From Chitinophagaceae bacterium (GTDB lineage: Bacteria > Bacteroidota > Bacteroidia > Chitinophagales > UBA10324): a DNA stretch of 8,504 nt. Under the pieces are notes generated by a model. It saw only the letters and a program-made list of their open reading frames with translations. It was not told the DNA's origin and made no database searches. Below are positions 1 to 5,777 of this stretch, piece by piece. Location: contig JAHEZG010000164.1 in assembly GCA_023251195.1 (NCBI GenBank), positions 1 to 8,504 on the forward strand, given 5' to 3'. The position numbers were made by a program, and so were the translations under genes. The stretch's first letter is position 1. Every line of letters starts with the position of its first letter.

Positions 1-903
1 GGCGGAAACAGTTTAGTGATTATTGCTGAAGACCTTGACGGCGAAGCACTCGCAACATTGGTGGTAAATAAAATTCGCGGAACCATTAAAGTGGTAGCTG
101 TTAAAGCTCCCGGCTTTGGCGATCGCCGCAAAGAAATGCTGGAAGACCTTGCAGTGTTAACCGGCGGAACTGTTATAAGCGAAGAGCGTGGTTTCAAATT
201 AGAAAGCGCCACTCTTGCATACCTTGGTAAAGCTGAGAAAGTAACGGTTGACAAAGACAACACAACTATCGTTAACGGTTCAGGCAAAAAGGCCGATATA
301 CTTTCCCGTGTCAACCAAATCAAAGCGCAAATCGAAAACACAACTTCTGATTACGACAAAGAAAAATTACAGGAGCGCCTCGCTAAGTTGAGCGGTGGAG
401 TTGCTGTGTTGTACATCGGAGCGGCTTCTGAAATGGAAATGAAAGAAAAGAAAGACCGTGTGGATGATGCATTGCATGCAACCCGTGCTGCTGTGGAAGA
501 AGGAATTGTTCCCGGTGGTGGTGTTGCTTACATCCGCGCCATTGAAGCATTGGATAAATTAAAGAACACCAACGAAGACGAAATGACCGGCATACAAATC
601 GTTAAGCGCGCCATCGAAGAACCCCTTCGCCAGATTGCAGCTAACGCAGGAGTTGAAGGCAGCATCGTGGTGCAAAAAGTAAAAGAAGGCAAGGGCGATT
701 TTGGTTACAATGCCCGCACCGAGCAATACGAAAACCTGTTGAAGGCAGGAGTAATTGACCCTACTAAAGTATCTCGTGTAGCTTTAGAAAATGCAGCGTC
801 AATTGCATCCATGCTGTTAACTACCGAGTGTGTAATAGTGGACAAACCGAAAGAAGAAAAAGGAATGCCGCAAATGCCACAAGGTGGTGGAATGGATTAC
901 TAA
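1..903 (+). CDS. groEL: Chaperonin GroEL (Hsp60), C-terminal part, 5' end cut by window
   Basis: ATP-driven folding chaperonin that forms the double-ring cage in the cytoplasm with GroES. The reading frame is open from base 1, so the gene starts outside the window; the 300 codons seen correspond to roughly residue 243 of E. coli GroEL to the end. Family blocks visible in order are IIAEDLDGEALATLVVNK and VKAPGFGDRRKEMLEDLAVL (apical domain), KLSGGVAVLYIGAASE, the ATPase block VDDALHATRAAVEEG, whose second Asp (bases 466-468) aligns with the catalytic Asp398 of E. coli, and VPGGGVAYIRA at the nucleotide site. ENAASIASMLLTTECVIVDKP near the end is also typical. The C-terminus is short, with one GGGM followed by DY instead of a run of GGM repeats. 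No frameshift is seen. groES would be expected upstream but lies outside the window. Identification is near certain. Confidence 0.98.
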   Translation, partial: GGNSLVIIAEDLDGEALATLVVNKIRGTIKVVAVKAPGFGDRRKEMLEDLAVLTGGTVISEERGFKLESATLAYLGKAEKVTVDKDNTTIVNGSGKKADILSRVNQIKAQIENTTSDYDKEKLQERLAKLSGGVAVLYIGAASEMEMKEKKDRVDDALHATRAAVEEGIVPGGGVAYIRAIEALDKLKNTNEDEMTGIQIVKRAIEEPLRQIAANAGVEGSIVVQKVKEGKGDFGYNARTEQYENLLKAGVIDPTKVSRVALENAASIASMLLTTECVIVDKPKEEKGMPQMPQGGGMDY

Positions 904-926
904 ACCCATGGTTTAAACCATGCGGT
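904..926. other. Near-perfect palindrome in groEL 3' untranslated region
   Basis: Bases 907-922 read CATGGTTTAAACCATG, a perfect 16-base palindrome. The flanks ACC (904-906) and GGT (924-926) continue the pairing if the single C at 923 is bulged. It begins directly after the groEL stop codon and ends 10 bases before the terminator stem. It could be an RNA hairpin protecting the 3' end, a dyad protein-binding site, or a copy of a dispersed palindromic repeat; the sequence alone does not decide. It has no T-tract, so it is not itself a terminator. Confidence 0.6.
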
Positions 927-936
927 GAATAATTAT

Positions 937-970
937 AACGCCGCTCTCAATTCTGAGAGCGGCGTTTTTT
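937..970 (+). terminator. Intrinsic terminator of groEL
   Basis: A perfect 13-bp stem (AACGCCGCTCTCA at 937-949 pairing with TGAGAGCGGCGTT at 954-966) closes a 4-base ATTC loop. The distal arm runs into six Ts (965-970). The GC-rich stem followed by a T-tract, 34 bases after the groEL stop codon, is a classic Rho-independent terminator and marks the end of the groEL transcript. Confidence 0.95.
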
Positions 971-1125
971 ATTTGGGCAAGTCACCATTTTTTGAATACA
1001 AAAAATGCTGTCAGGCTTTCCCTTTCAATCTTTTTATTGATTACAATAAAAAGGATTTACAGTACAATCCCTCTTGCGGCTGACGCACTCATTTACCGCA
1101 ACATATTTTTCACGCTGTATTTTTC
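971..1125. other. Non-coding stretch before the REP array, with two weak hairpins
   Basis: No credible gene is seen here. Two inverted repeats can be read: TTTTTATTG (1031-1039) with CAATAAAAA (1044-1052) around an ATTA loop, and CGCTG (1113-1117) with CAGCG (1125-1129) around a 7-base loop. The first is purely AT plus one GC pair and has no T-tract of its own. Neither carries the ATTTGTAAT core of the neighbouring REP hairpins. The stretch may be the left margin of the REP/RAYT module or ordinary spacer. Confidence 0.4.
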
Positions 1126-1373
1126 AGCGACAAAGTTCTGCTCGATTTGTAATCGAGCTGAGCTAAGTGCTACGATTTGTAATCGTTTTTAACAGAAGAA
1201 AATAGTAGCGAAAATGTTCTGCTCGATTTGCAATCGAGCTGAGCTAAGTGTTACGATTTGTAATCGTTTTTAAACAGAAGAAAATAGTAGCGCCAATGTT
1301 CTGCTCGATTTGTAATCGAGCTGAGCTAAGTGCTACGATTTGTAATCGTTTTTAACAGAAGAAAAAAATAACG
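1126..1373 (+). repeat. Tandem array of three ~81-bp double-hairpin REP units
   Basis: Three almost identical direct units start with AGCG at 1126, 1207 and 1289, giving periods of 81 and 82 bases; the extra base is an A in the A-run of unit 2. A degenerate AACG at 1370-1373 marks the end. Each unit has hairpin A, GCTCGATT-TGT-AATCGAGC (1140-1158, 1221-1239, 1303-1321), a 13-base linker (TGAGCTAAGTGCT, with one change in unit 2) and hairpin B, ACGATT-TGT-AATCGT (1172-1186, 1253-1267, 1335-1349). Hairpin A of unit 2 has loop TGC instead of TGT. The array ends about 30 bases before the transposase start codon. This matches the known arrangement of REP doublets next to a RAYT gene. Similar spacers and the absence of cas genes exclude CRISPR. 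Confidence 0.92.
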
Positions 1374-1401
1374 AATACAAAAGCAATTTTAACTTTACAT
1401 T

Positions 1402-1968
1402 ATGAGCGCTTATGCAATCAGAGAAAAAGACGGAATTTATTTTCTCACTTCAACCATTGTAGGTTGGGTAGATGTATTCACACGGCAAGCATACCGCGAC
1501 ATTATTCTTGATAGTTTTAATTATTGTAGAAAAAATAAAAACCTGAATGTTCATGGATATGTAATCATGAGCAACCACATGCACTGGTTAGCATCTGCAA
1601 AACACGGATTCGAACTCGATGCAGTCATTCGTGATTTTAAAAAACACACAAGCAAAGAAATTGTTAAAGCAATTTGTGCAAACGAAAAAGAAAGCAGAAA
1701 AGAATGGCTGCTCAATATGTTTGCATTTGCAGGCCATACCCACTCCGACAACGAAAAAAATAAACTCTGGCAAAAAGGAAATCATCCCGAAATTATTTAT
1801 ACTGATAAATTCTTCGACCAAAAATTAAATTACATACACAACAATCCTGTCCGTGCTGGCTTGGTGGAACAACCCGAAGATTATCTTTACAGTAGTGCTC
1901 GCAATTATCAAGGCAAGAAAGGACTAATAGAAATAGATACCATTATTCTAACTCAGTTTATAAAATGA
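1402..1968 (+). CDS. REP-associated tyrosine transposase (RAYT), Y1_Tnp/HUH family
   Basis: A 188-aa single-domain HUH nuclease of the IS200-like Y1 transposase superfamily, RAYT branch. Such enzymes nick and rejoin single-stranded DNA at REP hairpins and are thought to spread them. Visible signatures are the N-terminal strand GIYFLTSTIVGWVDVF (about 11-26), the metal-binding HUH pair H59 and H61 in VIMSNHMHWL, a basic helix DFKKHTSK (79-86), LWQKGNHPEIIY (122-133), and NYIHNNPVRAGLV (143-155), whose Tyr144 aligns with catalytic Tyr115 of E. coli TnpA-REP. The typical YLYSSARNY block (161-169) follows. All catalytic residues are present and the frame is intact, so the protein is probably functional. 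The ATG is preceded by AT-rich DNA with no Shine-Dalgarno, usual for Bacteroidota. REP hairpins flank the gene in opposite orientations. No accessory transposition gene is present. Confidence 0.95.
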   Translation: MSAYAIREKDGIYFLTSTIVGWVDVFTRQAYRDIILDSFNYCRKNKNLNVHGYVIMSNHMHWLASAKHGFELDAVIRDFKKHTSKEIVKAICANEKESRKEWLLNMFAFAGHTHSDNEKNKLWQKGNHPEIIYTDKFFDQKLNYIHNNPVRAGLVEQPEDYLYSSARNYQGKKGLIEIDTIILTQFIK

Positions 1969-2004
1969 AAACATGCACTCACAATACAAAACTCAACTCG
2001 CTTG

Positions 2005-2021
2005 TCCCGCCCTCGGCGGGA
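2005..2021. repeat. GC-rich hairpin downstream of RAYT
   Basis: TCCCGCC (2005-2011) pairs perfectly with GGCGGGA (2015-2021) around a CTC loop, 36 bases after the transposase stop codon. No T-tract follows, so it is unlikely to be a plain intrinsic terminator, though it may stabilise the RAYT mRNA end. It lacks the ATTTGTAAT core and may be a different part of the element's right end. Confidence 0.6.
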
Positions 2022-2024
2022 TAT

Positions 2025-2043
2025 GTTCCATTACAAATGGAAC
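2025..2043 (-). repeat. Variant REP hairpin with a different, fully paired stem
   Basis: GTTCCATT (2025-2032) pairs with AATGGAAC (2036-2043) around ACA. On the minus strand it reads GTTCCATTTGTAATGGAAC, keeping the ATTTGTAAT core and 8-bp stem of hairpin A while the outer five base pairs differ at several positions on both arms. It is in inverted orientation to the upstream array and 12 bases from the next hairpin. Confidence 0.75.
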
Positions 2044-2053
2044 GCAATCAATA

Positions 2054-2082
2054 CAGCTCGATTACAAATCGAGCAGAACATT
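2054..2082 (-). repeat. Inverted REP copy at the right flank of RAYT
   Basis: These 29 bases are the exact reverse complement of 1295-1323 in the third upstream unit. They contain hairpin A (GCTCGATT-ACA-AATCGAGC, 2056-2074) plus its GTTCTG-side flank. Identity stops sharply at both ends and hairpin B is absent. Together with the upstream array this places the transposase between inverted REP copies, the usual RAYT setting. Confidence 0.92.
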
Positions 2083-2142
2083 CGGGCATATGGAGCGCAA
2101 CGGGGATGCAACCAATTTAATAAACCATAGTCTTCATTAAAA

Positions 2143-2150
2143 TATATTTC
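2143..2150 (+). promoter_or_regulatory. Weak candidate -7 element for the following lipoprotein gene
   Basis: TATATTTC matches the Bacteroidota -7 consensus TAnnTTTG except for the last base and lies 30 bases before the ATG at 2181. No convincing TTTG -33 element is seen at the expected distance. A GGAG at 2167-2170, 10 bases before the ATG, could act as a ribosome-binding site and is unusual in this window. Confidence 0.3.
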
Positions 2151-2180
2151 AATGAAAAATAAAAACGGAGTTAAAGTTTT

Positions 2181-2753
2181 ATGAAACACTTTCTCCTTTT
2201 TATCATCCTTATTTCTGAACTGTTATTTTTCAGTTGCCGCAAAGGCCCGCAAGACCCGGTGATTTCATTACGCTCACGCAAAACTCGACTCATTGGTGTT
2301 TGGAGAGCCTCCTACTTAATGATAAATGCCGATGATTCATTAGCTGAACATTTTTATTCAATTGATACAACCATGAATTCTTTCCACGGAGTTCTTGCTT
2401 GCAATAGTGAAAATACTTTTCACATTAGTTTTTATCCCGATGGAAAATACCTATCTGAATTTCATACCGATCAGAATTTTAATTTTCATACTGATTCAAT
2501 TGCAACCGATATTTCATACACCATCGGTGTTTCGCATTACACAAATGGCGATTGGAAATTCATGGGAGGAAATGATGGATACAAAAAAAAAGAATTACTT
2601 AATCTGAAAAGTGAAAAGGGAGAAGAAACTTTTGAAATTGTTGAACTCAGTCATAATAAAATACAATTGCGCCAATCACTTCTTTATCCGGTTACTACAA
2701 CTGACACAATCAATTATCTTATGATGTCAGGTGGCAGTGTTGATGGTTTGTGA
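2181..2753 (+). CDS. Small lipoprotein of unknown function, possibly lipocalin-like
   Basis: A 190-aa protein with a hydrophobic signal sequence (residues 3-18) and a lipobox-like LFFSC with the acceptor Cys at 19, so it is probably lipid-anchored in the envelope. The mature start CRKGPQDPVISLRSRKTRLIGVW resembles a group of Bacteroidota lipoproteins with a DP-x-S-x-RSRK...GxW segment, often described as lipocalin-like; this is recalled from the family and not tested. The remainder is rich in beta-prone alternating segments (FHISFYPDGKYLSEF, ISYTIGVSHYTNGDWKF, ETFEIVELSHNKIQLRQ), fitting a small beta-barrel or sandwich. The pattern of a G-x-W followed by strands ending in W-K-F and I-x-L fits that fold. 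The gene stands alone, converging with pepD. No substrate or role can be read from it. Confidence 0.85.
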   Translation: MKHFLLFIILISELLFFSCRKGPQDPVISLRSRKTRLIGVWRASYLMINADDSLAEHFYSIDTTMNSFHGVLACNSENTFHISFYPDGKYLSEFHTDQNFNFHTDSIATDISYTIGVSHYTNGDWKFMGGNDGYKKKELLNLKSEKGEETFEIVELSHNKIQLRQSLLYPVTTTDTINYLMMSGGSVDGL

Positions 2754-2802
2754 AAATTTATTTCTTATTTTAATTGAATCTTTCATTGAAGCATAACTTG
2801 GT

Positions 2803-2828
2803 ATTGGTGGGTGTCCTCACCCACTAAT
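2803..2828. terminator. Hairpin between convergent genes, possible bidirectional terminator or dispersed repeat
   Basis: ATTGGTGGGTG (2803-2813) pairs with CACCCACTAAT (2818-2828) around TCCT, with one G-T wobble. It lies between the lipoprotein stop codon and the pepD stop codon, where a shared terminator is expected. Neither side has a clean T-tract; the plus side reads TTGTTATTATTT. The core GTGGGTG-TCCT-CACCCAC could also be a copy of a genome-wide palindromic repeat. Confidence 0.55.
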
Positions 2829-2833
2829 TGTTA

Positions 2834-4294
2834 TTATTTCAAAGGAATATTCTTCAATATCTCCTGAACAAAATTCCAGAATTTCTGAACTGATGCAATG
2901 TTCACCCGCTCATCAGGAGAGTGAGCGCCACGAATGGTAGGTCCAAAAGAAATCATATCCATCTTCGGATAATTGGTACCCAAAATTCCGCATTCCAATC
3001 CTGCATGACAGGCAACCACCTTAGGTTTTTCTTTATGTTCCTTTTCATATAAGTGAACCAACAAATCAAGAATCGGAGAACTCACATTCGGAGTCCAGCC
3101 GGGATAAGAACCTGCAAACACAACTGAACATCCAGCAAGTTCAAACACACTACGCAACGAATCGGCTAAATCAAATTTCGAAGTTTCAATACTCGAACGA
3201 GTGAGACACTGAATCAAAATACTTCCTTCCTTAATCAGTACACGCGCCACATTGTTTGATGTTTCAACCAAATCCTTTATGTCGTTACTCATTCGGTACA
3301 CACCATTCTGCGCTGCATAAATTGCATTGATAATATTCTTTTGGTCAGTAGCATTCATCAACTTTTTCGGCAACTCCGTTTTTGTGATTGTGATGTTGAG
3401 TTTCGGGTCAATGGTTTTGAATTCGAATTTTATTTCGTCTGCAATATTGTTGAGTGCTACAGTAAAATCATTCGCAGCATTATCGGGCACCACCACTTTC
3501 GCATTACTCTCACGCGGAATGGCATTGCGTAAACTGCCGCCATCAATTTCCGACACACGCATTCCAAATTTCGTTGCGCCATTATACAGCAAACGGTTCA
3601 TGATTTTATTGGCATTGCCTAAACCTTTATGAATTTCAATACCGGAGTGTCCGCCGTTTAATCCTTTCACTGTAACAGTGAAAGCTGTTACACCTGTTGG
3701 TGTATTTTCTTCCTCATATTTTTTGTTGGCTGTAACATCCACACCTCCGGCACACCCGATGTCAATTTCATCTTCTTCCTCGGTATCAAGGTTCAGCAGA
3801 ATTTCGCCGCTGAGTATTCCGCCTTTTAAACCAAGCGCACCGGTCATTCCGGTTTCTTCGTCAATCGTAAACAATGCTTCAATGGCAGGATGTGCAATGT
3901 CCTTACTTTCCAGAATGGACATAATGGTTGCTACACCAATGCCATTGTCGGCGCCAAGAGTTGTACCCTTTGCGCGCACCCATTCGCCATCCACCAGCAT
4001 TTCAATTCCCTGCGTACTGAAATCGAAATTGGTGTCGTTGTTTTTCTGATGCACCATATCGAGGTGCGACTGTAACACCACGGTTTTATATTTCTCCATT
4101 CCGGCGGTTGCCGGTTTTTTGATAATGACATTGCGAATCGAGTCTTCAAAAGTTTCGAGTCCTAAACTTTTCCCGAAATTTTTCATGAACTCAATCACAC
4201 GCTCTTCTTTTTTTGACGGGCGCGGCACGGCATTTAAATCAGCAAACTTGTTCCACAGTTGCTTCGGTTCGAGGTTTCTTATTTGTTCGTTCAT
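2834..4294 (-). CDS. pepD: Aminoacyl-histidine dipeptidase (PepD, M20 family)
   Basis: A cytoplasmic di-zinc dipeptidase that hydrolyses Xaa-His and other dipeptides. Counting from the ATG at 4294 (486 aa; E. coli PepD has 485), the M20C ligands and catalytic residues are all present: H77 and D79 in QSHLDMVHQ, D116 in TLGADNGIGVA, the general-base pair E146/E147 in DEETGMTGA, D170 in LNLDTEEEDE, and H458 in RGAHSPDERV. The GGHSGIEIHKG segment begins the lid/dimerisation domain. An in-frame TTG lies 12 bases upstream, but it is part of the -7 promoter element, so the ATG is the better start. The gene is monocistronic by its surroundings: it faces a convergent gene at its 3' end and has its own promoter. 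Confidence 0.96.
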   Translation of the reverse strand: MNEQIRNLEPKQLWNKFADLNAVPRPSKKEERVIEFMKNFGKSLGLETFEDSIRNVIIKKPATAGMEKYKTVVLQSHLDMVHQKNNDTNFDFSTQGIEMLVDGEWVRAKGTTLGADNGIGVATIMSILESKDIAHPAIEALFTIDEETGMTGALGLKGGILSGEILLNLDTEEEDEIDIGCAGGVDVTANKKYEEENTPTGVTAFTVTVKGLNGGHSGIEIHKGLGNANKIMNRLLYNGATKFGMRVSEIDGGSLRNAIPRESNAKVVVPDNAANDFTVALNNIADEIKFEFKTIDPKLNITITKTELPKKLMNATDQKNIINAIYAAQNGVYRMSNDIKDLVETSNNVARVLIKEGSILIQCLTRSSIETSKFDLADSLRSVFELAGCSVVFAGSYPGWTPNVSSPILDLLVHLYEKEHKEKPKVVACHAGLECGILGTNYPKMDMISFGPTIRGAHSPDERVNIASVQKFWNFVQEILKNIPLK

Positions 4295-4303
4295 AATTGA
4301 TTT

Positions 4304-4334
4304 CAAAAGTAATTGGAAAGGTTAGGGAAGCAAA
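4304..4334 (-). promoter_or_regulatory. pepD promoter with full Bacteroidota consensus
   Basis: On the minus strand TTTG (4334-4331), a 19-base spacer and TACTTTTG (4311-4304) match the phylum consensus TTTG-N19-21-TAnnTTTG at every fixed base. Only nine bases separate the -7 element from the pepD ATG at 4294, so transcription should start within a few bases of the start codon. The match rests on reading the sequence; no expression data are available. Confidence 0.75.
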
Positions 4335-4370
4335 TCTTAGAATAAAGAAGATGATTTTTTAAAAACTATT

Positions 4371-5099
4371 CTAAAGAGAAATTGAATTAGTTTCCATTGG
4401 CGCACATAGAGTATGGGAAATATAAATTTGACCGACATTGTCTTTTGTTTTGAAATTCATTAGTCCAAATCCATAAAATAATGAATCACTTATACCTTGG
4501 TAATAATGAATCCCTTTCCAGCTTCCATTAATTGATAAACTAAGTGTATCCAATATTCCAACAGTAAAAGGACCAACCGCCCATTTATAATTTTGCATGT
4601 CGGTTCCAAAATATAAAGTATCAAGGGAAGAATGAGTTCCTGCGTTAGCAATAGACAATTCAAAATCGAATGTATCGCGCAATATTATTGGTATAATATC
4701 AAAATTGTATTTTGGAACAGTGATAGTAATAGAATCGTCAGAAGCAGAAATAGAAAATGTCATTTGATCTAAAGTAGAAGTTCCACTACATGGATAAGAA
4801 TAGGTCGGATATTGATAAGTAAATGCAAAATTTCCCAAGCTATCTGTATAGGCAATATAATTTGATGAATATGCAGCATCACCATGCATGGCAGGAACAA
4901 ACTGATTTAGAATTAATTTTTTATTTGCATAAGGTACCTGAGAACAATTTAGATAAATCTTTCCTGAAAAAATATTATCAAAAAGTTTGCGTGTACATGA
5001 TCCATCTTTCCCTTTTTCTTTTTTACATGAATAAAATGTCAGAAAGCAAAAGCCAATCAGAATAAGTAAGGCGGAAATATTTTTAGAATTAAAATTCAT
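4371..5099 (-). CDS. Secreted lipoprotein of unknown function
   Basis: A 242-aa protein with an N-terminal signal sequence (hydrophobic residues about 9-22) and lipobox TFYSC, acceptor Cys25, followed by KKEKGKDGSC. The charged KK directly after the Cys differs from the acidic export signal described for surface lipoproteins in some Bacteroidota, so a periplasm-facing location is possible. Residues about 45-90 (SGKIYLN...ANKKLIL...AYTDSLGNFAFTYQYP) have the pattern of a carboxypeptidase-regulatory-like or similar Ig-like beta-sandwich, with a D-S-L-G-N-F turn. The rest is Ser/Thr/Tyr-rich and beta-prone without a motif I recognise. The start is the first ATG and fits the signal peptide. It shares a 73-base divergent spacer with the DUF1415 gene. 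No enzyme motif is seen and no function is assigned. Confidence 0.85.
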   Translation of the reverse strand: MNFNSKNISALLILIGFCFLTFYSCKKEKGKDGSCTRKLFDNIFSGKIYLNCSQVPYANKKLILNQFVPAMHGDAAYSSNYIAYTDSLGNFAFTYQYPTYSYPCSGTSTLDQMTFSISASDDSITITVPKYNFDIIPIILRDTFDFELSIANAGTHSSLDTLYFGTDMQNYKWAVGPFTVGILDTLSLSINGSWKGIHYYQGISDSLFYGFGLMNFKTKDNVGQIYISHTLCAPMETNSISL

Positions 5100-5123
5100 T
5101 AAAACAATATTACAAATTGTTTA

Positions 5124-5151
5124 TTGCATCAGCAGGTTAATATTACTTTTC
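5124..5151 (+). promoter_or_regulatory. Candidate promoter for the DUF1415 gene
   Basis: TTG (5124-5126), a 17-base spacer and TACTTTTC (5144-5151) fit the Bacteroidota -33/-7 pattern with one mismatch, C for the last G. The -7 element ends 21 bases before the proposed TTG start at 5173, giving a short leader. Confidence 0.4.
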
Positions 5152-5172
5152 GAATCTTTCAAAACAAATCAA

Positions 5173-5715
5173 TTGACCGACAAAAAAATAATTGAGCATA
5201 CCATTAACTGGATAAAGAATATTGTAATTGATTTAAATTTTTGTCCGTTCGCTGCAAAGGCATTGCTGAAAAAAAGTATTCGGTATGTAGTGCTACAGCA
5301 AACAACCGCAACAAAATGTATGGAAGCATTCGCATCCGAATTAAATTATCTGGAATCCCATTCAGATTTCGAAACAACCTTTATCATTCTTCCGGATAAT
5401 TTCAAAACTTTTAATTCTTACCTCGCCTTAGTTGAAAAAGCCGAAGATTTTATTTCAGAAAATAATTTTGAAGGTATTTATCAGATTGCGAGTTTCCATC
5501 CAAAATATTGTTTTGCCGGTTCTTCTGATTCCGATGCTGCTAATTACACCAATCGTTCGCCGTATCCGATGCTGCATATATTAAGAGAGGATAGTATTAC
5601 AAAAGCTTTAACGCATTTCCCGCATCCCGAAAAAATTCCGGAGCGCAATGTTGATTTCGCTCGCGAGAAAGGGTTGAAGTATATGCAACTTTTGCGGGCG
5701 ACTTGTATAGAATAG
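5173..5715 (+). CDS. DUF1415 family protein
   Basis: A 180-aa soluble protein of the uncharacterised DUF1415 family, with near full-length conservation. Family landmarks seen are LNFCPFA (21-27), the central hydrophobic strand TTFIILPD (68-75), YQIASFHPKYCFAG (103-116), NYTNRSPYPMLHILRE (124-139), and a C-terminal ERNVDFAREKGLKYMQ helix. The invariant-looking Cys24, His109, Asn127, Arg128 and His135 suggest a metal or ligand site, but no reaction is established for the family that I know of. There is no ATG near the 5' end; the frame upstream of 5173 has no better codon, so a TTG start is chosen, which keeps the NFCPF block about 20 residues in. Cytoplasmic: no signal peptide. It precedes the DUF1456 gene in the same direction by 62 bases. 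Confidence 0.9.
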   Translation: MTDKKIIEHTINWIKNIVIDLNFCPFAAKALLKKSIRYVVLQQTTATKCMEAFASELNYLESHSDFETTFIILPDNFKTFNSYLALVEKAEDFISENNFEGIYQIASFHPKYCFAGSSDSDAANYTNRSPYPMLHILREDSITKALTHFPHPEKIPERNVDFAREKGLKYMQLLRATCIE

Positions 5716-5777
5716 AAACTGATTATTAAAAAACGAAATGATAAATTGCATCTTCGAAAAATCAAATGAAATAATTC

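Noticed and set aside
992..1192. Open frame of 66 codons running into the first REP unit
   Set aside because: It starts with a non-ATG codon, overlaps the repeat array, has no recognisable protein features and lies in hairpin-rich intergenic DNA.
1205..1290. GTAG tetranucleotides (1205-1208, 1287-1290) as REP guide sequences like those of E. coli
   Set aside because: They lie 12 bases from the next hairpin rather than adjacent, and the first unit lacks one, so the match is probably chance.
1126..1373. CRISPR-like appearance of regularly spaced repeats
   Set aside because: The whole ~81-bp unit, including the would-be spacers, is repeated; there are only three units and no cas gene, and a RAYT is adjacent.
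4295..4306. Alternative pepD start at an upstream in-frame TTG
   Set aside because: The TTG is the end of the TACTTTTG promoter element, and the ATG at 4294 gives the family's usual length.
3327..4325. Several plus-strand open frames opposite pepD
   Set aside because: They overlap the well-supported pepD gene, are low-complexity Ser/Phe/Pro-rich translations, and show no family signature.
5102..5122. Inverted repeat AAACAAT/ATTGTTT containing ATTACAAAT, resembling a REP core
   Set aside because: The arms do not pair in the register of the REP hairpins, and the stem is almost all A-T; it is likely chance in the promoter spacer.
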